From contig JALWRU010000064.1 of NCBI GenBank assembly GCA_026994095.1, forward strand, positions 1 through 8,636: a DNA stretch of 8,636 nucleotides, given 5' to 3'. How positions within the stretch are numbered: the stretch's first letter is position 1; each line of letters begins with the position of its first letter. This document shows positions 1-6,350 of this stretch, one piece after another. Below the pieces are notes generated by a model. It was not told the origin of the DNA. It saw only the letters and a program-made list of their open reading frames with translations, and did not search any database. Made by a program: the position numbers and the translations under genes. The stretch comes from Nitrospira sp. (GTDB lineage Bacteria > Nitrospirota > JACRHL01).

Positions 1-1
1 G

Positions 2-610
2 CCTACTGCCCCTGAAGGGATAAGTCTGGTGACGATAGACCGACCCATCAGTCAGGCCAATGTGGTCATGGGCCATCTGGGGCTGTCCCGGTCCAACCCT
101 GATTTTTATCCGGTCACGGTGATGAACTATATCCTCGGCGGCGGCGGGTTTTCGTCGCGGCTGGTGCACCGGGTACGAGATCAGCAGGGGTTGGCCTACT
201 CGGTCTACAGCGGCTATCGCCCGCAGGTGGACACGGGCAGCTTTTCGGTCCGTTTTCAGACCAAAAACGAAAATACCCGGCAGGCGGTGACCAGTGTGCT
301 GGCAGAGATCCGGCGGATGCTCAGCGAGCCGGTGTCGGCGCAAGAGTTGGAGGAAGCCAAGTCCTATCTGGTGGGCAGCTTCCCCTTACGCTTAGATACC
401 AATGGCAAGATGGCCAACCTGCTGACCTTTATCCACATGTACCGGCTGGGGGATGGCTATTTTGACGACTACCTGGCCCGCATCGATGCGGTAACCGGTG
501 AGGACGTGTTGCGGGTGGCCAAACAGTATCTGCATCCAGACAACATGGTGTGGGTGGTCGTAGGCCAACAGGACAAGGCGGCCATACAGGTACCTTCGTC
601 AGGGGAGTAG
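2..610 (+). CDS. M16 (pitrilysin/insulinase) family zinc peptidase, C-terminal part, 5' truncated by window edge
   Basis: This is the last 202 codons of a gene that starts before the window. The frame is open from base 2, so the GTG at 29 is not a supported start. It contains the hallmark of the second M16 half-domain: a glycine-rich stretch (GGGGFSSRL), then RVRDQQGLAYSVYS, which carries the conserved Arg and Tyr that help shape the active site. It ends in an alpha/beta region (EELEEAKSYLVGS-like segment, then a C-terminal strand VVVGQ) typical of the fold. The zinc-binding HxxEH motif lies in the first half of the family and is not visible. I therefore cannot tell whether this is a single-chain protease or the non-catalytic partner of a two-gene M16B pair. 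In proteobacteria such proteins are usually periplasmic or membrane-attached. The stop is followed after 2 nt by the next gene, so the two are probably co-transcribed. Family assignment is firm; substrate is unknown. Confidence 0.9.
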   Translation, partial: PTAPEGISLVTIDRPISQANVVMGHLGLSRSNPDFYPVTVMNYILGGGGFSSRLVHRVRDQQGLAYSVYSGYRPQVDTGSFSVRFQTKNENTRQAVTSVLAEIRRMLSEPVSAQELEEAKSYLVGSFPLRLDTNGKMANLLTFIHMYRLGDGYFDDYLARIDAVTGEDVLRVAKQYLHPDNMVWVVVGQQDKAAIQVPSSGE

Positions 611-612
611 TC

Positions 613-1347
613 ATGGCGCTGCATGGATATGGATACCGTCTTGGGCTGGTGCTGGGCTGTTGGCTGTTGGCGAGCGGGGTAGGCATGGCGGCGGATGAAC
701 TGGCGCAACTGCCTGGCAAGGCCGCTACTGCCGGGTTGACCAGTGATGGCCCGGACACAGTCTCGGTGCAGGACGAGCCCCCGGTTCAACTCAAGGCGCG
801 GATTGTGATGAGCGAACTGCGCTACGGCCAGAACGAAGACGATCCGGTCGGCCACTCCACCAAGAATCTGAATCTGGAGCGGCGCGGGCAGAAGTTGCAC
901 CTGTCCAGTAACGACCCCACCGAAAGCCTGTTTGTGCCCGAGTTGATCTACGACTACGAGCAGGGTTTGTACTACCAGCGGCTGGAGTCGGATGACATCT
1001 TTTTTTCTTATCAGATTTCTGGCCGCGAACGGGTGCGGGCGCAAATATACCGCTGGTTGAGAATCCCGGAGTCGGAGCCGACATTCAGGTTGGAGGTGAA
1101 TCGCAACCTGACCTTTGACGGCCATCCGACCACGTTGGTACTCACCGGGTTTGTAGCCGGTGGACGGATTCACGCCATGCACTGGGTATGGGAGGCGCAA
1201 GATCTGGACGGCCTGCCGGTGCGGGTGGTATTTGGCGAAACGCCGGACTTGATTCGCACGGTGGAGTACTACGATATTCGTCTGGAAGACGTACCCGAAT
1301 CGCGGGTTACGGTGCCCGAGGGCATCCCGGTGATGACCGGGTTTTAA
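613..1347 (+). CDS. Exported protein of unknown function, possibly LolA-like fold
   Basis: A 244-aa protein I do not recognise. The ATG at 613 is chosen over an upstream start at 550 because it sits 5 nt after an AGGGGAG ribosome-binding site. It also gives a clean signal peptide (positive Arg9, hydrophobic core about residues 10-25, probable cleavage after GMAA), and avoids a 60-nt overlap with the protease gene. The mature part is rich in beta-type segments and acidic/aromatic residues (IYDYEQGLYYQR, HWVWEAQDLDGLPVRVVF) and ends in VTVPEGIPVMTGF. The pattern of a strand, a 'WxWxxxDLDGLPVR' turn and a 'VxVPEG' tail resembles lipoprotein-localisation-type (LolA-like) or related periplasmic proteins, but this is only an impression. 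A Cys at residue 16 lies too early in the hydrophobic core to be a convincing lipobox. It follows the M16 gene by 2 nt, suggesting a shared envelope role. Real gene: confident; function: unknown. Confidence 0.8.
   Translation: MALHGYGYRLGLVLGCWLLASGVGMAADELAQLPGKAATAGLTSDGPDTVSVQDEPPVQLKARIVMSELRYGQNEDDPVGHSTKNLNLERRGQKLHLSSNDPTESLFVPELIYDYEQGLYYQRLESDDIFFSYQISGRERVRAQIYRWLRIPESEPTFRLEVNRNLTFDGHPTTLVLTGFVAGGRIHAMHWVWEAQDLDGLPVRVVFGETPDLIRTVEYYDIRLEDVPESRVTVPEGIPVMTGF
1326..1345 (+). terminator. Possible intrinsic terminator overlapping the stop codon of the 613-1347 gene
   Basis: A perfect 6-bp stem (CCCGGT / ACCGGG) with a 4-nt GATG loop is followed directly by TTTT. The stem is formed by the codons for the last residues, and the T-run includes the first base of the TAA stop. 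The stem is short and the T-run is only four bases, so termination may be partial. The placement, at the end of a two-gene unit and before a gene with its own ribosome-binding site, fits a terminator. Confidence 0.42.
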
Positions 1348-1454
1348 ACCGTGTGATCTAGCGCATCGCGCGCTCTTGATGTGCTTGGCGCTGGAGTAGC
1401 ACCCCGCTCATGGCATACCATACGGGGGTGATTCCGTTTTTGTGTGGAACCTGT

Positions 1455-1460
1455 GGGAGG
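1455..1460 (+). promoter_or_regulatory. Ribosome-binding site that decides the lipoprotein start
   Basis: GGGAGG lies 9 nt before the GTG at 1470. The alternative in-frame ATG at 1410 has only a GGAG placed 13 nt away. It would also add 20 residues, including two cysteines, in front of what is otherwise a normal lipoprotein signal. The GTG start is therefore preferred. Confidence 0.6.
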
Positions 1461-1469
1461 GCGGTAACG

Positions 1470-1988
1470 GTGGACAAGGTATTGAACAGGCGCGGGGTCG
1501 CGACGAGTCGCGTGGCGCTCCGGTGGTTGCGTGGAACACTTGTGCTTGCCTGTCTGGGCTTGCTGGTGAGTTGCGCTGCCAAAAAGGTGGCGCCGGGTAG
1601 TTCAGAATATCGTACCAACTCCTACCACTCGGTAGTGACCGTTACCGGTAATGATGTGCCGGGGGTACTGCAGGTGCGGGAGGCCAGCGCATGGCTCGGT
1701 AGCGGGCAGGCGCGGCTGACCGTTCAGGCGGGCGAGTCGGTGACTGCCACCTATTCCGCCTGGGTGAATGGCCACGGGCGATTGATTGGGACCTGGCTGG
1801 TAGACGATGCCGAGGTGGACCGGGTAGCCCTGTACATTACCTACGGTGAAACCTTGTTAATCACCTTGAAGGGGGCCCAGTGGTTGCCGACCCATAAGGA
1901 GGGCACCCACACGGTACGGTTTGTGGTGGAGTCCCCCGTGGTGGAAACCCAGGTGCCGGAAATGACCTATAAGGTCGTCGGGCGATAG
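1470..1988 (+). CDS. Putative outer-membrane lipoprotein of unknown function
   Basis: A 172-aa protein starting at GTG 1470. The N-terminus is basic (several Arg in residues 1-22), followed by a hydrophobic core (TLVLACLGLLVSC). The core ends in a perfect lipobox, Leu-Val-Ser-Cys, with the lipidated cysteine at residue 35. The next residue is Ala rather than Asp, which by the E. coli sorting rule favours the outer membrane. The mature domain (about 138 aa) alternates short strands and glycines. It includes GQARLTVQAGESVTATYSAW and a tail reading GTHTVRFVVESPVV, the latter reminiscent of the last strand of Ig-like or CARDB-like beta-sandwich domains. No catalytic motif is visible. It is separated from the upstream gene by 122 nt and by the putative terminator, so it may have its own promoter, though I found no convincing one. 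It converges with the minus-strand operon. Lipoprotein call is strong; function is unknown. Confidence 0.78.
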   Translation: MDKVLNRRGVATSRVALRWLRGTLVLACLGLLVSCAAKKVAPGSSEYRTNSYHSVVTVTGNDVPGVLQVREASAWLGSGQARLTVQAGESVTATYSAWVNGHGRLIGTWLVDDAEVDRVALYITYGETLLITLKGAQWLPTHKEGTHTVRFVVESPVVETQVPEMTYKVVGR

Positions 1989-2089
1989 GCGGGCGATCGG
2001 GTCAATCGACCTCCGGCGCGCTCCGCACAAACGATCCTCAAATAGATGGCATGGAAGGACGGGGCATGGTCTATGGGGCAATGACCGTG
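1989..2089. other. Convergent intergenic gap without a supported feature
   Basis: About 100 nt between two converging genes. I looked for a bidirectional terminator and found only a 4-bp GGTC/GACC stem and short direct repeats (GGCATGG twice; CGGGCGAT twice, one copy overlapping the lipoprotein stop). Neither strand shows a GC-rich stem followed by a T-run, so termination here may be Rho-dependent. Confidence 0.5.
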
Positions 2090-2923
2090 TCAGTGGGGGC
2101 GGGGCAGGTGTTCAAACGGAGTGGCTGCTCCGATGGTAAAGCCGTCGATATACGGCTTGGCATCTGCACCGGCCAGCCACTGTACCAATCGTGCCGCCAG
2201 TTTGGGCTGGCCGTGAGGTCGTAAGCGGGGGACCACTGGAATCACCGAATAGGGGTTGTTCAGTTGCGCATCCCCGGCCAGCAGGATGCGCAGCTTGAGC
2301 TTGCCGGACAGGGCCAGAAAGGTGGCCCGGTCGGTGAGGGTATACCCCTCCATCTGATCGGCAATAATAAGTGTGCGGCCCATGCCCTGCCCCACGGAAC
2401 GGTACCAGTGACCGGAGGGGATAATCCCTGCCGATTGCCACAACTGCTGCTCTCGCCTGTGGGTGCCGGAGTCATCACCTCGGGAGACAAAGACCACCTT
2501 GGCACGGGCAATGCGGGCCAGCGCCCCGGCCACCGGGTCGGCAGTGCGTAACCCCGCCGGGTTGGCGGGTGGCCCTACCAGCACAAAATCACTCATCATG
2601 AAGGGGGTGCGTTTGACGCCGTAGCCGTCTGCGACAAAACGGGCCTCTGCGTCGGGGGCGTGGACCAGCACCACATCCACCTCCCCCTTACGACCCAGCG
2701 CAAGCGCATGGCCGGTGCCGACGGCGATCCAGTCCACCCGGCAACTACAGTGGTCCTCGAAGGGCGGCATCAGCTTTTGCAGCAGGCCGGAGTTGTCGAG
2801 ACTGGTGGTGGTGGCGATACGCAGGTGGGGGCGGCTGTCCGCCCGCGCAGCATCAGGTAACGCAGCCAGCAGGGCCAGGGCCAAGGCTGCACCCAGCCAG
2901 CAGAGCAATGAATGAAGCCACAT
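2090..2923 (-). CDS. tupA: TupA-type tungstate (oxyanion) ABC-transporter substrate-binding protein
   Basis: A periplasmic binding protein of 277 aa starting at the ATG at 2923. The signal peptide is clear: hydrophobic residues 5-22, and cleavage after Ala-Arg-Ala at residue 28. The mature protein carries the family's signature segments in order: ATTTSLDNSGLL (37-48, first anion-binding loop), VGTGHALALGRKGEVDVVLV (68-87), SDFVLVGPP (111-119), FVSRGDDSGTHRRE (145-158, second anion-binding loop), GQGMGRTL (178-185), YTLTDRATF (194-202) and NPYSVIPV (223-230). These match TupA-type tungstate-binding proteins closely; molybdate or another oxyanion cannot be excluded. It lies 8 nt after the TSUP gene. 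A GTG at 2932 is an alternative start that would overlap the TSUP stop by 1 nt (TAGTG), adding 3 residues. No strong Shine-Dalgarno is seen, so translational coupling is likely. Oddly, the usual TupB permease and TupC ATPase genes are not adjacent; the next gene is the convergent lipoprotein. Confidence 0.88.
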   Translation of the reverse strand: MWLHSLLCWLGAALALALLAALPDAARADSRPHLRIATTTSLDNSGLLQKLMPPFEDHCSCRVDWIAVGTGHALALGRKGEVDVVLVHAPDAEARFVADGYGVKRTPFMMSDFVLVGPPANPAGLRTADPVAGALARIARAKVVFVSRGDDSGTHRREQQLWQSAGIIPSGHWYRSVGQGMGRTLIIADQMEGYTLTDRATFLALSGKLKLRILLAGDAQLNNPYSVIPVVPRLRPHGQPKLAARLVQWLAGADAKPYIDGFTIGAATPFEHLPRPH

Positions 2924-2931
2924 CCGGGCCA

Positions 2932-3738
2932 CTACCCGGCCCACATAAACAGCGCGGCCACCACTAAAAACAGCGCAAATAATCGCTGCAATACCGGTCC
3001 GGGCAGGCGGTGGCTCAGGCGGGCTCCCAAGGGCGCGGCCAATGCCGCCGACAGGGCCAATGGCAACCATCCTGGCCAGAATACCAGCCCTCCGGATACG
3101 GTATCTGGACCGGTTAGATTGACCAGCGCAAAGCCGACCGTACCCACCCACGCAATCGGCAGGCCGCAGGCGGCGGCAGTGCCGATGGACTGATGGGTGG
3201 TGAGGCCGCGTGTTAACAGGTAGGGCACAGTCAGGGTGCCGCCGCCAATGCCCACCAGCGCAGACAACCCGCCGATGCCGCCGCCCACCGCCCAGCGAGC
3301 GCCGACCGCAGCGGTCGCTGTCGGAGTAGATGGCACCACTCGGCCCGCAGCAAAGCCGATGCGGATGGCCAGCACCAGTTCAAACAGGCCGACGATCACC
3401 CGCAGCCCTTCGCCAGAGATCAGGCGGGCGCCAGCGACTCCCAGCACTGCCCCCAGCGCCAGCGGTAGTGCCAGCCCTCGTACCTGTGACCACTGCACCG
3501 CATGACGGCACTGGTGGCTCCACACGGACGACAGTCCGGTGGTGGCGATGACCGCCAGCGAGGTGCCTACCGCCACATGCACCACGGTCTCAAGCGGCAT
3601 CCCTTGCTGGATAAACAGCGCACTCAGGGCGGGTACCAATATAATGCCGCCGCCCACCCCCAGCAGCCCTGCCAGCAGCCCCGATCCAGCCCCAATCAGG
3701 AGGTAGCTCACCAGTGGCGGGAGGAGCGCTTCGGTCAC
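2932..3738 (-). CDS. TSUP family (TauE/SafE, formerly DUF81) membrane permease
   Basis: A 268-aa integral inner-membrane protein with about eight hydrophobic segments. It has the internal duplication typical of the family: the glycine motif LLGVGGGIILVPAL near residues 25-38 is repeated as LVGIGGGTLTVPYLL near 161-175. Length and architecture match TSUP transporters, which move sulfur-containing or organic anions (sulfite, sulfoacetate, taurine-derived compounds, thiosulfate in some members). The substrate cannot be read from sequence. The start is a GTG that overlaps the argA stop in the string GTGA (4-nt overlap), and no strong ribosome-binding site precedes it, so translation is probably coupled to argA. 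It lies between argA and the TupA-type binding protein, which suggests an anion-transport role. Annotators may label it sulfite exporter; I would not go beyond 'TSUP permease'. Confidence 0.9.
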   Translation of the reverse strand: MTEALLPPLVSYLLIGAGSGLLAGLLGVGGGIILVPALSALFIQQGMPLETVVHVAVGTSLAVIATTGLSSVWSHQCRHAVQWSQVRGLALPLALGAVLGVAGARLISGEGLRVIVGLFELVLAIRIGFAAGRVVPSTPTATAAVGARWAVGGGIGGLSALVGIGGGTLTVPYLLTRGLTTHQSIGTAAACGLPIAWVGTVGFALVNLTGPDTVSGGLVFWPGWLPLALSAALAAPLGARLSHRLPGPVLQRLFALFLVVAALFMWAG

Positions 3739-5066
3739 TTGCGGCGGGCGTGTACCGGTTTTTGCAACACCTTGGCGTTGCGGCGCTCCTGTACAGTCTG
3801 CTGCCGGTCCGGCGGCAGGGTCGAGAGGGCTGCTTCGGTAAAGCCGTGTTCCAGAAACCAGTGGCTGGTCTGGGTGGTCAGTACAAACAACTGATCGATC
3901 TGCTGGTTCGCCAGGTGCCGCTCCACCTGCGCCAGCAGTGCCGCCGCACGGCCGGATTTTTGGTAGTCCGAGTGGACCGATAGACAGGCCAGTTCGGCGG
4001 TGCCATCCGCCGGGTAGATGTGGCAGGAGGCGCAGGCGATCACCATACCGTCCCGCTCCATCACCAGAAAGTCACCGATCTCGGTCTCCAGTTGCTCCCG
4101 CGAGCGTCGCACCAGCACCCCGGCCTCTTCCAGTGGGGCGATCAGGGCCAGAATACCGCCCACATCATCGATGGTGGCAGCGCGGGTATCGTCAAAGGTA
4201 TCGGCCGCCACCAGTGTGCCGACACCGTCGCGGGTGAACAGTTCCAGCAGCAGGGCCCCATCCCGGTTGCGGTCCAGCAGGTGCGCCCGTTGTACCCCGG
4301 CAGACAGGGCCTCCACACAGGTATTCAGGTCGGTCCACTGGTCGGATGCAGGGGTGTCCTTGAGCCGTTGACGGGCCTGAGGCAGGGTCAACTCGCGTAC
4401 CAGTTGGCCGCTCTCATCGGTCAGCCCGGCGGTGTCGGTGAGCAGGATCAGCTTCTCCGCGTTGAGCGCAATGGCTGTCTGCTGGGCCACCTCCCGGTAG
4501 TACAGATTAAAGGCCTCGCCGGTAGGGGAGTAGCCGACCGGTGATAACACCACGACTTCACCGGCGCTCAGGTGCTGGCGGATGGCGTCGTCGTCGATGC
4601 GGCGGACCTGTCCGGTGTGTTCAAAATCCAGCCCGTCGCGGATGCCGATGGGACGGGCGGTAATCCAGTTGCCACCTACCACCGGGATCGGCACATGGGG
4701 GTGGGGGGCATTGGTGAGGCCCACCGACAGCCCCGCCTCGATCACCGCACGGCAGGTGCCGACCACCTCCTGCACACACTCCATGGCGGCGGGCGGGGTG
4801 ACGCGGGTGGGGCCGTAGGCGGTGGTCGCCATGTGCGAGTCGATGCCGCGCTCGTCCAGCCGTGCCGCCAATTGAGGGCGGCAGCCGTGCACCAGCACCG
4901 TGCGAACCCCCAGCGTCGACAACAGCGCAATGTCGTTGAACAGGCCAACCTGCGCGTCGCTCCCCAACATCTCGCCACCAAACGCGATCACCACCGTGCG
5001 GCCCCGGTGCGTACGCACGTAGGGTGAGGTGTCTCGCAGCCAACCGACAAACTGGTCTGGATTCAT
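3735..5066 (-). CDS. argA: Amino-acid N-acetyltransferase (N-acetylglutamate synthase)
   Basis: Catalyses acetyl-CoA + L-glutamate to N-acetylglutamate, the first step of arginine synthesis, in the cytoplasm. At 443 aa it has the same length as E. coli ArgA. Residues about 20-285 form an amino-acid-kinase-like domain: VVIAFGGEML (25-34) and VLVHGCRPQL (57-66). The kinase lysine is absent from the first loop, as expected for this regulatory, non-phosphorylating domain that binds arginine for feedback inhibition in the family. Residues about 295-435 form the GNAT acetyltransferase domain. It includes ELACLSVHSDYQKSGRAAAL (358-377, acetyl-CoA loop) and FVLTTQTSHWFLEHGF (394-409), both close to the E. 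coli enzyme, and ends with the ArgA-typical ERRNAKVLQK. The ATG overlaps the argE stop by 4 nt (ATGA) and has no strong ribosome-binding site, so coupling to argE translation is likely. The 3' end overlaps the TSUP start by 4 nt. Confidence 0.96.
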   Translation of the reverse strand: MNPDQFVGWLRDTSPYVRTHRGRTVVIAFGGEMLGSDAQVGLFNDIALLSTLGVRTVLVHGCRPQLAARLDERGIDSHMATTAYGPTRVTPPAAMECVQEVVGTCRAVIEAGLSVGLTNAPHPHVPIPVVGGNWITARPIGIRDGLDFEHTGQVRRIDDDAIRQHLSAGEVVVLSPVGYSPTGEAFNLYYREVAQQTAIALNAEKLILLTDTAGLTDESGQLVRELTLPQARQRLKDTPASDQWTDLNTCVEALSAGVQRAHLLDRNRDGALLLELFTRDGVGTLVAADTFDDTRAATIDDVGGILALIAPLEEAGVLVRRSREQLETEIGDFLVMERDGMVIACASCHIYPADGTAELACLSVHSDYQKSGRAAALLAQVERHLANQQIDQLFVLTTQTSHWFLEHGFTEAALSTLPPDRQQTVQERRNAKVLQKPVHARRK

Positions 5067-6241
5067 GAACCGGCTTGCATGGTAGAAGGGGTGGCGCAGA
5101 ACTGCTCGATCAGGCCGCCGAGCAGGTCGACTGTGGGCGCCAACGAGGCGATGGCCAGGGATTCGTTGGGTTGATGGGCCTGAGACAACTCTCCCGGCCC
5201 GAGGATGACGGTCTCCAGCCCCATGCGGGTCAAAAATGGCCCCTCGGTGCTATAGGTGACCGCTTCGGCCTCCTGACCCGTTAGTGCCTCAATGGCCTGC
5301 ACAATGGTCGCGTCGGCGGCAGTCTCCATGGGTGGAATGCCGTCGGCCAGGGTGGCAAAGCTCACCTCCAGCCCGGTCTCTTCGACTGCGTCCCGTACCC
5401 GTTGATGGAGGGTCTCGCGCAGTTGTGACATGTCCATGCCGGGCAGGGGCCGCAGGTCGATGTGCAGGGTGCAGTCACCGCAGATGCGGTTGGGGTTGTC
5501 ACCACCGTGGATGTGGCCCAGATTGAGGGTTGGTACCGGTACTGGAAAGCGCATATCCGCATGGTTACGGGCCAGATCCGTGCGCCACACCATCAATTCG
5601 TCCAGTACCAGATTCATCCCCTCCAGGGCATTGTTGCCCTGGCCGGGATCGCTGGAGTGACCGGACTGGCCGTGCAGGTGGATCGACTCCATCATGATGC
5701 CCTTGTGCAGCCGCACCGGGCGCAGGTTAGTGGGCTCGCCAATCACGGCGTACCGCCCCGGCAATTGACCACTGTCGGCCAGCAGTCGTGCCCCGGCCAT
5801 GGTGCTCTCTTCGTCGGCGGTGGCCAGCAGGGTCAACGGCTGACAGAGACGACCACGATCACACTGGCGGATGGCCGCCAGCGCCAGCGCAAAAAAGCCT
5901 TTCATGTCGCAGGTGCCCAGCCCCACCAGCCGGTCGTCGGTACGGGTCAGGGTAAACGGGTCCGACTGCCACAACTCGGCGTTGTGGGGCACGGTGTCGG
6001 TATGGCCTGCCAGTACCAGCCCCTGATCTCCCTCACCCAATGTGGCCACCAGATTGGCTTTGTGGGGTGCATTGGGCAACTCGGTCACAGTGCAGCGAAA
6101 GCCCGTCTCGTCGAGCCAACCTGCCAGCAGATCGATCACCCCCCGGTTCCCCTGGTCCAAATCTGGTTGCACGCTGCTGACGGACGGGATCGCCACCAGC
6201 TTTGCCATGTCGTCTTGAATCGCTTTGAGTTGCTGTTCCAT
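5063..6241 (-). CDS. argE: Acetylornithine deacetylase (M20 family)
   Basis: Hydrolyses N-acetylornithine to ornithine and acetate in the cytoplasm (linear arginine pathway). The ATG at 6241 gives 392 aa beginning MEQQLKAI; an in-frame GTG at 6280 would add 13 residues of poor quality. With this start the metal and catalytic residues fall at His80 (GHTDTV), Asp112 (TCDMKG), Glu144/Glu145 (ADEES), Glu169 (GEPT) and His356 (QAHQPNE). This matches E. coli ArgE (His80, Asp112, Glu145, Glu169, His355) and so supports the start choice. The dimerisation-domain motif SGHSSDPGQGNNALE (194-208) is present. The family is M20; succinyl-diaminopimelate desuccinylase and carboxypeptidases are relatives, but the motif match and adjacency to argA point to ArgE. 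It is first in a probable four-gene operon. The 71 nt between it and the nrdJ hairpin should hold its promoter, but I found no convincing one and no ARG-box-like palindrome. Confidence 0.95.
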   Translation of the reverse strand: MEQQLKAIQDDMAKLVAIPSVSSVQPDLDQGNRGVIDLLAGWLDETGFRCTVTELPNAPHKANLVATLGEGDQGLVLAGHTDTVPHNAELWQSDPFTLTRTDDRLVGLGTCDMKGFFALALAAIRQCDRGRLCQPLTLLATADEESTMAGARLLADSGQLPGRYAVIGEPTNLRPVRLHKGIMMESIHLHGQSGHSSDPGQGNNALEGMNLVLDELMVWRTDLARNHADMRFPVPVPTLNLGHIHGGDNPNRICGDCTLHIDLRPLPGMDMSQLRETLHQRVRDAVEETGLEVSFATLADGIPPMETAADATIVQAIEALTGQEAEAVTYSTEGPFLTRMGLETVILGPGELSQAHQPNESLAIASLAPTVDLLGGLIEQFCATPSTMQAGS

Positions 6242-6312
6242 GGTCCGATTGTGCGAGGTTCGGGATCGGGATGCAACCACTCAAACCGGGCCGAGACTGG
6301 CCCCTGTCCGTA

Positions 6313-6344
6313 CCCGGCGAAAGGGGGGCTTCCCTTTCGCCGGG
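6313..6344 (-). terminator. Strong stem-loop after nrdJ, probable terminator or 3'-end stabiliser
   Basis: A perfect 13-bp inverted repeat (CCCGGCGAAAGGG and its complement) with a 6-nt loop begins 6 nt downstream of the nrdJ stop codon. There is no T-run after the stem on either strand (minus strand continues TACGGACAGG), so it is not a textbook intrinsic terminator. Its position between nrdJ and the argE start fits partial termination, processing, or protection of the nrdJ mRNA 3' end. Confidence 0.6.
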
Positions 6345-6350
6345 AGACGA

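Noticed and set aside
469..1200. Minus-strand open frame of 243 codons opposite the M16 and unknown-protein genes
   Set aside because: It overlaps real plus-strand genes with a ribosome-binding site and signal peptide, and has no recognisable motif of its own.
1410..1469. Upstream ATG start for the lipoprotein
   Set aside because: It has a poorly spaced ribosome-binding site and would put 20 residues with two cysteines before an otherwise standard lipoprotein signal.
2043..2073. Possible hairpin between TAGAT and GGTCTA in the convergent gap
   Set aside because: Only the outer four bases pair; the similar inner blocks are direct repeats (GGCATGG), not inverted.
2924..3151. N-terminal extension of the TupA gene to an upstream start at 3151
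   Set aside because: It would overlap the TSUP gene by over 200 nt and bury the clear signal peptide inside the protein.
6248..6276. Possible argE promoter on the minus strand (TTGCAT, 17-nt spacer, CACAAT)
   Set aside because: Only 3/6 and 4/6 matches to the consensus boxes, and the -10 box would be about 6 nt from the ATG, leaving almost no leader. Too weak to annotate.
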